DNA of 60,739 bases from positions 1 to 60,739 of the forward strand of contig CAMDFJ010000007.1 of the NCBI GenBank assembly GCA_945897435.1. The letters are read 5' to 3'. The translations under genes and the position numbers were made by a program. The notes below the pieces were generated by a model. The model had not been told where the DNA came from. It made no database searches and was given only the letters and a program-made list of their open reading frames with translations. This DNA comes from Candidatus Kuenenia stuttgartensis (GTDB taxonomy: Bacteria; Planctomycetota; Planctomycetia; Pirellulales; UBA1268). The first letter of the stretch is position 1, and every line of letters begins with the position of its first letter. Below are positions 37,696 to 45,416 of this stretch, in pieces.

Positions 37696-38601
37696 ATGCA
37701 TCCCGCAGAAAATTCGGCGCTGGAAATCTGCTGGTGGCGGGATCGCCGCGGCTGGCCTCTGGCATGGATCGGACTCGTACTGATTGCCAGCGGAATCGCC
37801 CATGCGATCCTGTACGCCGTGGTGGGCGGTCCCTGGGAGGGGGCAGTCTCATGGCGGAAGCCGATCCTGTTCGGGATCTCGGGCGGCCTCACGAGCCTGT
37901 CGCTGGGCTGGGTCTGGGCCCATCTCCCCTGGCGTCGGGGCGATCTCTTTCTGGCGGTCGCGACCGCCTGGTCCCTGCTCGTCGAGGTCGGCCTCATCGA
38001 CCTGCAACGCTGGCGGGGTGTGGCCAGTCACTTCAACCGGCAGACGGCGTTTGATTCGTTCGTCTACGACGCGATGGGAGCCCTGATCCTGTTCGTCAGC
38101 ATCGTTGCACTCGATCTCACGATCCGTTGCTTCCGGCAGCCGACCTCCTTCGCCCCCGAGATGCTGCTCGCCGCCCGTGCCGGACTCGTCCTGCTTGTGA
38201 TCTCCTGCCTGCTCGGCATCTGGGTTGGCATCTATGGCGACATGCGGACGGCGGCTGGACTGCCGGCGGAGATCTATGGGGCGGCCGGCGTGCCGAAGTT
38301 TCCTCATGGTGCGGTGATCCATGCACTGCAGTGGCTGCCGCTCTTGGCCTGGTTGGCCCGTCAGGCCGCCGTCCCCGAACGGCTTCGCATGCCACTGGTC
38401 GCCAGTGCCGCGGCCGGGTCTGCCCTGGTCGGCGTCTATGCCCTTCTCCAGACCCTCTCCGGGCGGGCCCGTTTCGATGCGTCTCTCGGCCCTGCCCTGC
38501 TGCTTGCCGCAGGCATCCTGCTGCTGGCAGTGCCGGCTCTGGCCAGTGCAGCCTGGTGGTTGGGAAACCGTCGGCGAAGGCAGACGCCCGTCGCAGGCTG
38601 A
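37696..38601 (+). CDS. multi-pass membrane protein of unknown function
   Basis: This 301-residue, very hydrophobic protein has about seven predicted membrane segments, for example around residues 22-42, 55-75, 85-100, 126-145, 158-178, 240-260 and 266-290. I do not recognise the family. It starts 2 bases after the alpha-2-macroglobulin stop, so the two are probably co-transcribed, and it may anchor or assist that protein. It ends with a basic tail (NRRRRQTPVAG). It converges with the DUF202 gene. Confidence 0.7.
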   Translation: MHPAENSALEICWWRDRRGWPLAWIGLVLIASGIAHAILYAVVGGPWEGAVSWRKPILFGISGGLTSLSLGWVWAHLPWRRGDLFLAVATAWSLLVEVGLIDLQRWRGVASHFNRQTAFDSFVYDAMGALILFVSIVALDLTIRCFRQPTSFAPEMLLAARAGLVLLVISCLLGIWVGIYGDMRTAAGLPAEIYGAAGVPKFPHGAVIHALQWLPLLAWLARQAAVPERLRMPLVASAAAGSALVGVYALLQTLSGRARFDASLGPALLLAAGILLLAVPALASAAWWLGNRRRRQTPVAG

Positions 38602-38638
38602 ACCACGAGGCCCGGTATCCGCAGGGCGTTTTCGCCGC

Positions 38639-39046
38639 TCACTCCCAGACTGGTGAACTCGCCTGCACGAGCATCATCGCCAGTCCCAGAATGCCGATGA
38701 CCACGAGCGCCAATCCCAGCATCTGGGCGATCGGCAGTCGTTCGGAATAGCGATAGTCGTCGCTTCGGATCATCGCCAGCACGTGTCGGTGCTCCCACAT
38801 CCCGGCGAGCGTGGCGGCGATCCCGAGGACGATCATCGCGATCCCGAAGACCCTCGTCTTGAGCGGCGAGAATTGGTTGGCGTGGGCGTCGAGGGCATGG
38901 GCCGCCTGGCCAAACCGCTCGATGCCGAACCCGAGGCTGATCATCGCCAGACTGGTGCGGATCCATGCCAGCAGCGTGCGATCGGCCGCCTCGCGGTTGC
39001 GTTCGCGTGCCAGTTCGTTCGTCAGTGAATGACCGGTGTCGCCCAT
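38639..39046 (-). CDS. DUF202 (YidH-like) membrane protein
   Basis: This 135-residue protein has the DUF202 signature near its N-terminus (ADRTLLAWIRTSLAMISLGFG, residues 21-41, written here as two overlapping blocks RTLLAWIRTS and SLAMISLGFG) and three membrane helices at about residues 28-46, 66-86 and 108-128. DUF202 proteins are small inner-membrane proteins of unknown role. It is transcribed alone, and the repeat-rich gap upstream separates it from the next minus-strand gene. Confidence 0.87.
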   Translation of the reverse strand: MGDTGHSLTNELARERNREAADRTLLAWIRTSLAMISLGFGIERFGQAAHALDAHANQFSPLKTRVFGIAMIVLGIAATLAGMWEHRHVLAMIRSDDYRYSERLPIAQMLGLALVVIGILGLAMMLVQASSPVWE

Positions 39047-39065
39047 CCTGGAAAGGCTACCAAGA

Positions 39066-39081
39066 CGGGCTGAAGCCTGTC
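39066..39081 (-). repeat. degenerate palindromic repeat copy, inverted
   Basis: On the minus strand this reads GACAGGCTTCAGCCCG, a 16-base partial match to the repeat at 39094. With that copy it forms a larger inverted pair. Confidence 0.6.
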
Positions 39082-39093
39082 ATTGCCCGGTCT

Positions 39094-39113
39094 GGGACAG
39101 GCTTCAGCCTGTC
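39094..39113 (+). repeat. palindromic intergenic repeat, copy 1
   Basis: GGGACAGGCTTCAGCCTGTC contains 8-base arms GACAGGCT/AGCCTGTC around TC. It recurs exactly at 39336 and partly at 53965 and 39066. All copies are intergenic, which resembles a REP-like family. Confidence 0.8.
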
Positions 39114-39335
39114 GTTTGAAGACCTGCCCGGCCCGTATTGGTTCGTCGGCGGTGACATGCTCGGAGTCGGCGGATTTTGCTACAGGGGGCGGTGTTGGCC
39201 GGCTGAGAGTTGGGAGTGAGGCGCAAAATTCACCGTCTCCTGCGCGTGCCCCCGACCGACTCCTCAGCATCTGGAGTTTGTGGAGAGAGAGGGAGGAAGA
39301 GGATTGGGGAGAAAAAGTCTGCCTCTGTCCGAAGT

Positions 39336-39355
39336 GGGACAGGCTTCAGCCTGTC
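39336..39355 (+). repeat. palindromic intergenic repeat, copy 2
   Basis: This is an exact copy of the 20-base unit at 39094. Weaker similarity continues for about 12 bases (ATCTTCAAGAAC here, GTTTGAAGACCT at copy 1). Confidence 0.8.
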
Positions 39356-39425
39356 ATCTTCAAGAACCGCCACCCCGCGCCAGGCCCGGAGGGCCGGGTA
39401 AGAACCAGCGACCTGAGGTCGCCAA

Positions 39426-39455
39426 GGAAAATTCGGCAGGATGCCGAGATTTTCC
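39426..39455 (-). terminator. terminator-like hairpin after hypothetical gene
   Basis: Arms at 39426-39438 and 39442-39455 pair over 12-13 bases with one bulge around a 3-base loop. They begin 6 bases past the stop of the gene at 39462-39953. A second perfect 7-base inverted repeat (39408-39422) follows directly. There is no long T-tract. Confidence 0.5.
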
Positions 39456-39461
39456 GTGAAC

Positions 39462-39953
39462 TTAGAGGTTCATCCCGAGGAATCCGCCGGCGGCGTCACT
39501 GGCGGCCTGCTCGCGGGCCAGTCGCTCGAGCGCCCGGGAGAGATCCCCTGCGGCGATGTAACGATCAAACTCGATCTCGACGGCGTGTTTCACCGACAGC
39601 GACAGCCACTGGACGGCCGGCTGGGTGAGCCAGTCGCAGGTTTCCTTTTCGAGACGGATGTCGAGGTCGCTGCCGACCGTCTTGCGGTCGAGTTCGTCGG
39701 TGATCACGGTGCCTTCGAACACGAATCGGGTCCAGCCGACGGCGGGATCGTTGGTGAAGCGAAACGTGCAGCCGGCATTCGTGAGATAATAGGTGTTGCG
39801 GGTTCCGTGCCGGGCCACGGCCCGCTGCATCCGTTCGAGGCGGGCGCGGAACAGGGGCGATGCGTCGAGTGGGATGTCGAGTCTGGGCACGCCCCGCAGT
39901 GGTGTGCAATCAAACGTGACGGCGATGGCGGGATTGGAAGAGGCGGTGCTCAT
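39462..39953 (-). CDS. conserved-looking hypothetical protein
   Basis: This 163-residue soluble protein has no signal or membrane segment and no family I recognise. Visible features are a beta-rich middle (NTYYLTNAGCTFRFTND, WTRFVFEGTVITDE) and a charged helical C-terminus (FDRYIAAGDLSRALERLAREQA) ending GGFLGMNL. Its ATG (39953-39951) shares the CATG tetranucleotide with the ATG of the divergent ApbE gene, so any promoter lies inside the neighbour. Base composition and codon use look like the rest of the window, and a hairpin follows the stop. Function unknown. Confidence 0.65.
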   Translation of the reverse strand: MSTASSNPAIAVTFDCTPLRGVPRLDIPLDASPLFRARLERMQRAVARHGTRNTYYLTNAGCTFRFTNDPAVGWTRFVFEGTVITDELDRKTVGSDLDIRLEKETCDWLTQPAVQWLSLSVKHAVEIEFDRYIAAGDLSRALERLAREQAASDAAGGFLGMNL

Positions 39954-41034
39954 GGTTGGAAAAGTTTACCCGATGATCGGAGGCCAGAGAGCCGTCTGGA
40001 CCGGGCTTTTCGTCGTCATGGCCTCCTGCCAGGCGGCTGGAGCCGGGCAGGTGGACCGTATTCGTGATTCCCAACGACTCATGGGCGTGCCCTGGACGAT
40101 CACGGTCTACTCCGAGCCGGCCGTCGGCCGGCGGGCCCTGGCGGCCGCGTTTGCAGAGGTCGCCCGATTGGAGGGAATTCTTTCAGACTACGATCCGGAG
40201 AGCGACCTCTCCCGACTCTCGGCGGCCTCTCCGATGGCTGCCGCCGTACCCGTGGACGACGACCTCTGGCAGGTGCTCGTGCGGGCTCTGGAAATCCGCG
40301 ACGGCAGCGGCGGGGCGTTTGATCCGACGGTCGGGCCGCTGACCAGTCTCTGGCGGCAGGCCCGACGTGCCCATGTGCTTCCATTGCCCGCGAAACTCGC
40401 CGCAGCGCGGGCGGCGGTCGGGGCGGATGGTCTTCGCCTCGAACCGGACCGACGAGCCGTGAGGCTTTCGAAACCGGCGATGCGGCTCGATCTCGGTGGA
40501 ATCGGGATGGGATATGCGGCCGACCGGGCGCTCGAGGTGATCCGCGATCATGGCGTGACTGCCGCGATGATCGATGCCTCCGGCGACATCGTCGTCTCGG
40601 GTCGGCCACCCGATCGCCCGGGCTGGCTGATCGGGATCGCCGCAGTGGACGGCCGGGCCGCCCCGGCGGCGGACGGTGCTTGGCTGATCCTCGAGAATGC
40701 CGCGGTCACGACCTCGGGCGACGCCTTTCAGGCGGTCGAGATCGATGGCACGAGATATAGCCACATCGTCGATCCACGAACCGGTCTGGGTGTGCCCGGG
40801 CCGGCCGCGGTGACGGTGATCGCGGCCGATTGCACGACGGCCGATGCGGTCGCGACCGCGGCCAGCGTGCTCGGATCGGCTGCGGGGCCGCCTTTCGTGG
40901 AGTCGATGCCTGGTGTCGCGGCCCGATTCATCTGGGGTCAGGGCATCGCGGCCCGGGAACTTCGCACGTCTCGCTGGCCTGCCCAGAGTGACAATGCAGT
41001 CGGCCCAGACGATGGCAGTTCGGGCAAACATTGA
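39952..41034 (+). CDS. apbE: ApbE-family FAD:protein FMN transferase
   Basis: This 360-residue exported protein belongs to the ApbE family, which uses FAD to attach FMN covalently to a threonine of target flavoproteins such as RnfG/NqrC-type subunits. The signal sequence covers about residues 10-32. Family blocks are MGVPWTITVYSEP, LEGILSDYDPESDLSRL, GGAFDPTVGPL, LDLGGIGMGYAADRAL and SHIVDPRTGLGV. The usual AKGYA lysine is replaced by Met in IGMGYA. GAGG lies 8 bases before ATG 39952; ATG at 39973 is an alternative. No obvious target flavoprotein is encoded nearby. Confidence 0.87.
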   Translation: MVGKVYPMIGGQRAVWTGLFVVMASCQAAGAGQVDRIRDSQRLMGVPWTITVYSEPAVGRRALAAAFAEVARLEGILSDYDPESDLSRLSAASPMAAAVPVDDDLWQVLVRALEIRDGSGGAFDPTVGPLTSLWRQARRAHVLPLPAKLAAARAAVGADGLRLEPDRRAVRLSKPAMRLDLGGIGMGYAADRALEVIRDHGVTAAMIDASGDIVVSGRPPDRPGWLIGIAAVDGRAAPAADGAWLILENAAVTTSGDAFQAVEIDGTRYSHIVDPRTGLGVPGPAAVTVIAADCTTADAVATAASVLGSAAGPPFVESMPGVAARFIWGQGIAARELRTSRWPAQSDNAVGPDDGSSGKH

Positions 41035-41226
41035 CGATTCCCCGAAGTTTGCCGGTTGTGAGGCCGATAACTCCTTCGCTGTCGCTGCGCCCTGGTGCAG
41101 GCGATGCGGGCGTGGAGTCGGGGGGCCCCACGCCGGGAAACGGTCGCGATTCCGCGACTCGATTCCCCCTGGGCGCAGCGGCGGCATTTTGAGCACTGAT
41201 TCGCCCTGCGACTCCAAAGGCCCCCC

Positions 41227-43581
41227 GTGCCCCGAACCGCCCGCACCATCTGGGTGATCCTGACGAGCATCTCGCTGCTCGGCGGGGGCTGTGCGCCGCG
41301 ACAGCCATTCTACTTTTTCGAGGATGGCGACCTTTCGCACTATGTCGGCGCGATCCAGAAACTCGAATACCCCGATACCGAGCAGCAGCCGCTCGGTGAG
41401 GCCGCCGGCACGACCGAACCGCTGACGTTGACCAACGCGAAGTTCGACCAGATCTGGGAACTCTCGCTCGAGGAGGCGATCCGCACGGCGCTCGAAAATG
41501 GCAAGGTCTTGAGGAATCTCGGCGGCAGGTTCGCGAGCTTCGGCGGCCCCCGGCCCCAGACAGGCGAGCCCCCGGTCTCGCTGCTCACGAGCCCGGCGCA
41601 GACGCCGACGATCTACGATCCAGCGATCGTTGAAACCGACCCATTCCGGGGTGTCGAAAGCGCGCTTGCTGCCTTCGACGCCCAGCTGTCTGCAAGTTCG
41701 ACCTGGGAGTCGGGCAACCGGCCGCAAAACGTCGACCCGATCTTCCAGACATTCCTCTTCGTGCCAGTGCTCCGCACCGTCAACGGCACCAACACCCTGG
41801 GCGTCACCAAGCGAACCGCGACCGGTGCCCAGTTCGGCGTCTCGAACAGCATCAGTTCGGCCAACACCAACAACGCCTTCCGCGACGTCGACACAACCTG
41901 GACGACGGCCTACGACTTCAGCTTCAATCAGCCGCTCTTGCAGGGGGCGGGCGTCACCTACAACCGGATCGCCGGACCGGACACTTTCGACAATGTCTTC
42001 GGCCGGCCGAACTTCCGCGGCGTTCTGCTGGCGAGGATCAGCGCCGACATCTCGCTGGCCGAGTTCGAGGCCGGCGTCCGCAACCTCGTCAGCGACACGG
42101 AGCAGTCCTACTGGGAGCTCTACTTCGCCTACCGAAACCTCGAGTCCCGCAAGGCTGGACGCGACAGTTCGCTCGAGGCCTGGCGGAAGGTGCACGCCCT
42201 CTATGTCGAGCAGTCGCGGGGCGGCGAGGCCGACAAGGAGGCCCAGGCCCGCGAGCAGTATTTCTTCTTCCGCAGCGAGGTGGAGCAGGCGCTCACCGAC
42301 GTCTACCGCTGCGAAAACAGGCTGCGGTACATGATGGGCATCAGCTCGAGCGACGGCCGGCTGATTCGTCCGTCTGACGAGCCGACCACCGCCAGAATCG
42401 CCTTCGACTGGCAGCAGTCGCTGGTCGAGGCGTTGTCGCGGTCGGCGGAACTCCGCAAGCAGAAGTGGGTGATCAAGCAGCGGGAACTCGAGCTCACCGC
42501 CGCCAAGAACCTGCTCCTCCCCCGTCTCGATATCGGCGGCCGCTGGCGGTTTCTCGGTGTCGGCGAGGAACTCCTCAATCAGGACTACGAGCCCTTCCCA
42601 AACCCGGGTCCGGTGGTCGGTGGAAGGGTTACCAAGTCACTCGTCGGCACCGACGCCTACTCCTCGCTCCTCAGTGGCCGCTACCAGGAGTGGCAGGCCG
42701 GGGCGCAGTTTCAGATGCCGCTCGGCTTCCGTCGCGAGCTCTCGACCGTTCGCAACTTCCAGCTGAGCCTCGCCCGCGAGCGTGCCCGGCTCCAGGATGA
42801 GGAACTGGAGGCCTCGCACGCCCTCGTTGAGGCGGTCCGCAACGTCGACACCAACTTCGCCCTCTCGCAGACCAACTTCAACCGCCGGGTCGCCGCGGAG
42901 CGTCAGGTGGAGGCGGTGCAGGCGGCCTACGATGCCGGCACCGTGACGCTCGACCAGCTGCTCGACGCCCAGCGACGTCGGGCCGAGGCTGAGAGCACCT
43001 ACTACCGGGCGATCGTCGATTACAACCGCTCGATCTCGCAGCTCCATTACCGCAAGGGTTCGCTGCTCGAATACAACGGCGTGTTTCTCGCCGAGGGACC
43101 GTGGCCGGGCAAGGCCTACTTCGACGCCCACCGCCGGGCTCGCCAGCGGGACGCCAGCCTCTATCTCGACTACGGCCACTCTCGCCCCGGCGTCTTCAGC
43201 CGCGGTGCGATCACCCAGAACTTCGAGTCGGTCGGCGCCGATGCCCGTGCCGTGCAACTGCCGCCTCGGGATCCGGCGACCCGCGACGATTCCGACAACG
43301 GACGCCGCGTCTATCCGGGCACGCCGCAGGAGAAGGGCCGCAGCACAGCACCGGAACTGCTCCCCTCCCCGTCGGCCGGTCCGATGCTGCCGCCGGCACC
43401 CGGCATGCCCACGGCCGGTTCGCTGCCGCCGGCCTCCGACGGGGCCGAGGCGCTGCTCCTCCCCACGGCCGCGATCCAGGATCACGCAGTCAGGGCCGTT
43501 GCCAACTGGACCAAGGCCGGCCCCGCGCCCGCCCCAGCTGTGACGGCGCCAGACGCGGCCGCGGCATCCGACCTGCGGTAG
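41227..43581 (+). CDS. TolC-family outer-membrane efflux protein with long C-terminal tail
   Basis: This 784-residue protein has a signal with a lipoprotein-like end (SLLGGGC, C22; the -3 glycine is atypical). Two OEP/TolC repeats cover about residues 75-610, with coiled-coil segments such as FEAGVRNLVSDTEQSYWELYFAYRNL and AVQAAYDAGTVTLDQLLDAQRRRAEAESTYY (quoted in part). A tail of about 165 residues follows: first the planctomycete-type block GPWPGKAYFDAHRRARQRDA, then a proline-rich low-complexity end. TolC forms the outer-membrane channel for efflux or type I secretion. No RND, MFS or HlyB/HlyD partner is adjacent. GTG at 41227 is the start, with AAAGG upstream. Confidence 0.86.
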   Translation: MPRTARTIWVILTSISLLGGGCAPRQPFYFFEDGDLSHYVGAIQKLEYPDTEQQPLGEAAGTTEPLTLTNAKFDQIWELSLEEAIRTALENGKVLRNLGGRFASFGGPRPQTGEPPVSLLTSPAQTPTIYDPAIVETDPFRGVESALAAFDAQLSASSTWESGNRPQNVDPIFQTFLFVPVLRTVNGTNTLGVTKRTATGAQFGVSNSISSANTNNAFRDVDTTWTTAYDFSFNQPLLQGAGVTYNRIAGPDTFDNVFGRPNFRGVLLARISADISLAEFEAGVRNLVSDTEQSYWELYFAYRNLESRKAGRDSSLEAWRKVHALYVEQSRGGEADKEAQAREQYFFFRSEVEQALTDVYRCENRLRYMMGISSSDGRLIRPSDEPTTARIAFDWQQSLVEALSRSAELRKQKWVIKQRELELTAAKNLLLPRLDIGGRWRFLGVGEELLNQDYEPFPNPGPVVGGRVTKSLVGTDAYSSLLSGRYQEWQAGAQFQMPLGFRRELSTVRNFQLSLARERARLQDEELEASHALVEAVRNVDTNFALSQTNFNRRVAAERQVEAVQAAYDAGTVTLDQLLDAQRRRAEAESTYYRAIVDYNRSISQLHYRKGSLLEYNGVFLAEGPWPGKAYFDAHRRARQRDASLYLDYGHSRPGVFSRGAITQNFESVGADARAVQLPPRDPATRDDSDNGRRVYPGTPQEKGRSTAPELLPSPSAGPMLPPAPGMPTAGSLPPASDGAEALLLPTAAIQDHAVRAVANWTKAGPAPAPAVTAPDAAAASDLR

Positions 43582-43588
43582 TCCCGCC

Positions 43589-44737
43589 TCAGCGGGCAGG
43601 GAGCGAGATGGCGTCGACAGCGGCCTTGAGCCGGTCTGGATCGGCGGCCCGAAGCCGATCGAGAAGGACCCTCGCCCTGGGCATCGGGCAGGTGGTGAGG
43701 TATCCGGCAATCGCCCGCCGGACGAGCGGGTCGTCCTTTCCGGCAGTGTCCCAGAGGCCCGCCACCGCATCGGTCGCCTCCCAGGCCTCGTAGCGGGCCA
43801 GATCGATCACGGCATCGGCCGCGACCGCAGGGCTCAGGGCAAGCACCGCCGTCGCGGTCGCGATTCTCGGCTGTGGAATCCTGGCCGGGAGGTTCTCCCA
43901 GGCGAACCGCAGCGCTGCGAGCAGCTGTCGCTGATCGACCGGTCGGGCCGTCTTCCCGAGCAGTCCCCGGCCCTCGAGATAGTCGAGGCCCTGCTCCCCC
44001 TCGGCCACCAGGACGCCCCCCATGATGCCGTCGATGCCAGTCCGAAAATCGCTGGCCGGGGCCTCGATCGCATCACGGAGCGCGGCGATGGAGGCACGTC
44101 TTTCGGCGCTCTCGGAGGCATGTTCCGCGGTGATCCCGAGCAACAGGCCGTAGAGGCCGCGCCGCTGCTGCGTGATGCCGGGCTCCAGAACCCATGCCCG
44201 CAGCAGACTGGCATCGAATGCCGTCGCCGCGGTCCGCACCGCCGTGAACGGCGCGAGCCCAAACTCGGTGAATGCATCGGCGGCGATCGCCGGGTTTGGG
44301 TGCTCGAGTCGCTGGGCGAACCAGGCCAGACGTTCGCCCGCGGGCTCTTTGATTCCGGGAGCGGCGGCGACGTGACCGAGGAGCGTCTCGTCGGCGGCGA
44401 CGGCCGACCAGCGGGCCGTCGGACCATCACCATCGCGAAACAGCAGGGCAAGCCCGGAGAGCGGTCCCTCCACTCGGGCCAGAACGATCTCGCCAGGAGC
44501 GGCATCTCCGCGGATCAGTTGTCGGATCGTGCAGGGCTGCAAGGAACGCCCATCCGGAGAGTTCGTCGGCGAGCCGGTCGCCTCCCCCACGGCCACGGCG
44601 GAGGCGGTGTCGCGGCGTTCCGCCAACGATCTTCCGACAACGCCGCAGAACGGGCAGGCGAAAGCGTTCAGGGTGATCGAGACGAGCCCACTGGCGACGA
44701 CCATCGACACGCTTCGACGGCCGAAGGCTTTTCGCAT
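43589..44737 (-). CDS. exported CPFC-motif protein A
   Basis: This 382-residue protein has a signal peptide immediately followed by ACPFCGV (C28 and C31), an alpha-helical body resembling HEAT-type repeats (ARYEAWEATDAVAGLWDTAGKDD and similar) and an ending of repeat units such as CPMPRARVLLDRLRAADPDRLKAAVDAI. It is a paralogue of the protein at 48866-50404: both share the CPFC start, LAWF/LAFF-QK-LEDP/LEHPN blocks, and DLARYEAWEATD versus DLARWEDWSAID. It lacks the C-terminal membrane helix of that protein. It is the last gene of the minus-strand block, 4 bases after the AIM24 stop. CPFC could be a redox or metal site; function unknown. Confidence 0.7.
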   Translation of the reverse strand: MRKAFGRRSVSMVVASGLVSITLNAFACPFCGVVGRSLAERRDTASAVAVGEATGSPTNSPDGRSLQPCTIRQLIRGDAAPGEIVLARVEGPLSGLALLFRDGDGPTARWSAVAADETLLGHVAAAPGIKEPAGERLAWFAQRLEHPNPAIAADAFTEFGLAPFTAVRTAATAFDASLLRAWVLEPGITQQRRGLYGLLLGITAEHASESAERRASIAALRDAIEAPASDFRTGIDGIMGGVLVAEGEQGLDYLEGRGLLGKTARPVDQRQLLAALRFAWENLPARIPQPRIATATAVLALSPAVAADAVIDLARYEAWEATDAVAGLWDTAGKDDPLVRRAIAGYLTTCPMPRARVLLDRLRAADPDRLKAAVDAISLPAR

Positions 44738-44741
44738 CGGA

Positions 44742-45416
44742 TCAGCTCGACGCGGCAACGCCACCGGTCTGGTCGTTCTGCATCCGTGCACGCCAGTACG
44801 GAGTCGTGCAGATCAGGAGGCGTCCCGTCCCCTCGTAGGCGAAGGCCAGTTTCTGGCCCGACATCCAATAGCTGATCCACGACTTCGCCGGCCGCCGCAT
44901 CGAGAGCGAGATTCCGGTCGTGCGGGCGACGACGAAACGGCCGTCCACGATCAGGCGGTCGTTGGAAAGCTGGATCTCCTCGACGGGGCCTTCGACTGCG
45001 AGTACCGCCTGCCCATCCCCCTTGAGCGCGGTCTTGTACCAGAGCAGCCCCTCGTCGGCCCAGTAGGAGGTCCAGAAACGCTCCCGGTAGATCGAGAGTT
45101 TGACCTCGCCGTCGCTGGCCCAGAAGCACTTGCGGTCGAGAACCCACTTCTCACCCGGGTTGATCTGCATCACGTGATAGCCGCCGAGCGAGGAGTCGAG
45201 GTAGACGTTGCCCGTGCCGTGGTACCTGGGCCGCAGCAGCGACTCATCGGAGAAGAGCGACACCCACCAGGCCTTGAGCGACGGCAGCGGCACGTCCATC
45301 GTGATCGCGCCCTTGAAGTGGTTGAGCGCGCCCCGCTCCGCTCGGACGTCGTCGTCGGCGAGTCCGACCTTCACCCAGCGCATACCCTCGGTGTGCTCGA
45401 CCTCAAACGTTGCCAT
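44742..45416 (-). CDS. AIM24-family protein
   Basis: This 224-residue protein belongs to the AIM24 (formerly DUF124) family, a beta-rich fold related to tryptophan RNA-binding attenuator-like proteins. Landmarks are GTGNVYLDSSLGGYHVMQI, WVLDRKCFWASDGEV, GPVEEIQLSNDRLIVDGRFVVART and the final RLLICTTPYW. It has no signal peptide. The strong site GGAGGTGG precedes the ATG, which lies 14 bases inside the UrtA-like gene, so translation is coupled. The bacterial function is not established. Confidence 0.83.
   Translation of the reverse strand: MATFEVEHTEGMRWVKVGLADDDVRAERGALNHFKGAITMDVPLPSLKAWWVSLFSDESLLRPRYHGTGNVYLDSSLGGYHVMQINPGEKWVLDRKCFWASDGEVKLSIYRERFWTSYWADEGLLWYKTALKGDGQAVLAVEGPVEEIQLSNDRLIVDGRFVVARTTGISLSMRRPAKSWISYWMSGQKLAFAYEGTGRLLICTTPYWRARMQNDQTGGVAASS

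Larger units (their letters stand above)
39047..39461. other. 415-bp noncoding gap rich in inverted repeats
   Basis: No credible gene is present. The gap holds three copies of a palindromic repeat (39066-39081, 39094-39113 and 39336-39355). Near the right end there are two stacked inverted repeats (39408-39422 and 39426-39455). Between 39120 and 39330 I see nothing recognisable. Confidence 0.6.

Noticed and set aside
39120-39330. Small genes in the repeat-rich gap
   Set aside because: Short open frames there lack ribosome-binding sites and family resemblance and cross repeat copies.
40183-42195. Long minus-strand open frame under apbE and tolC
   Set aside because: Typical antisense open frame in high-GC DNA, no domain recognised, and both plus-strand genes are clear.
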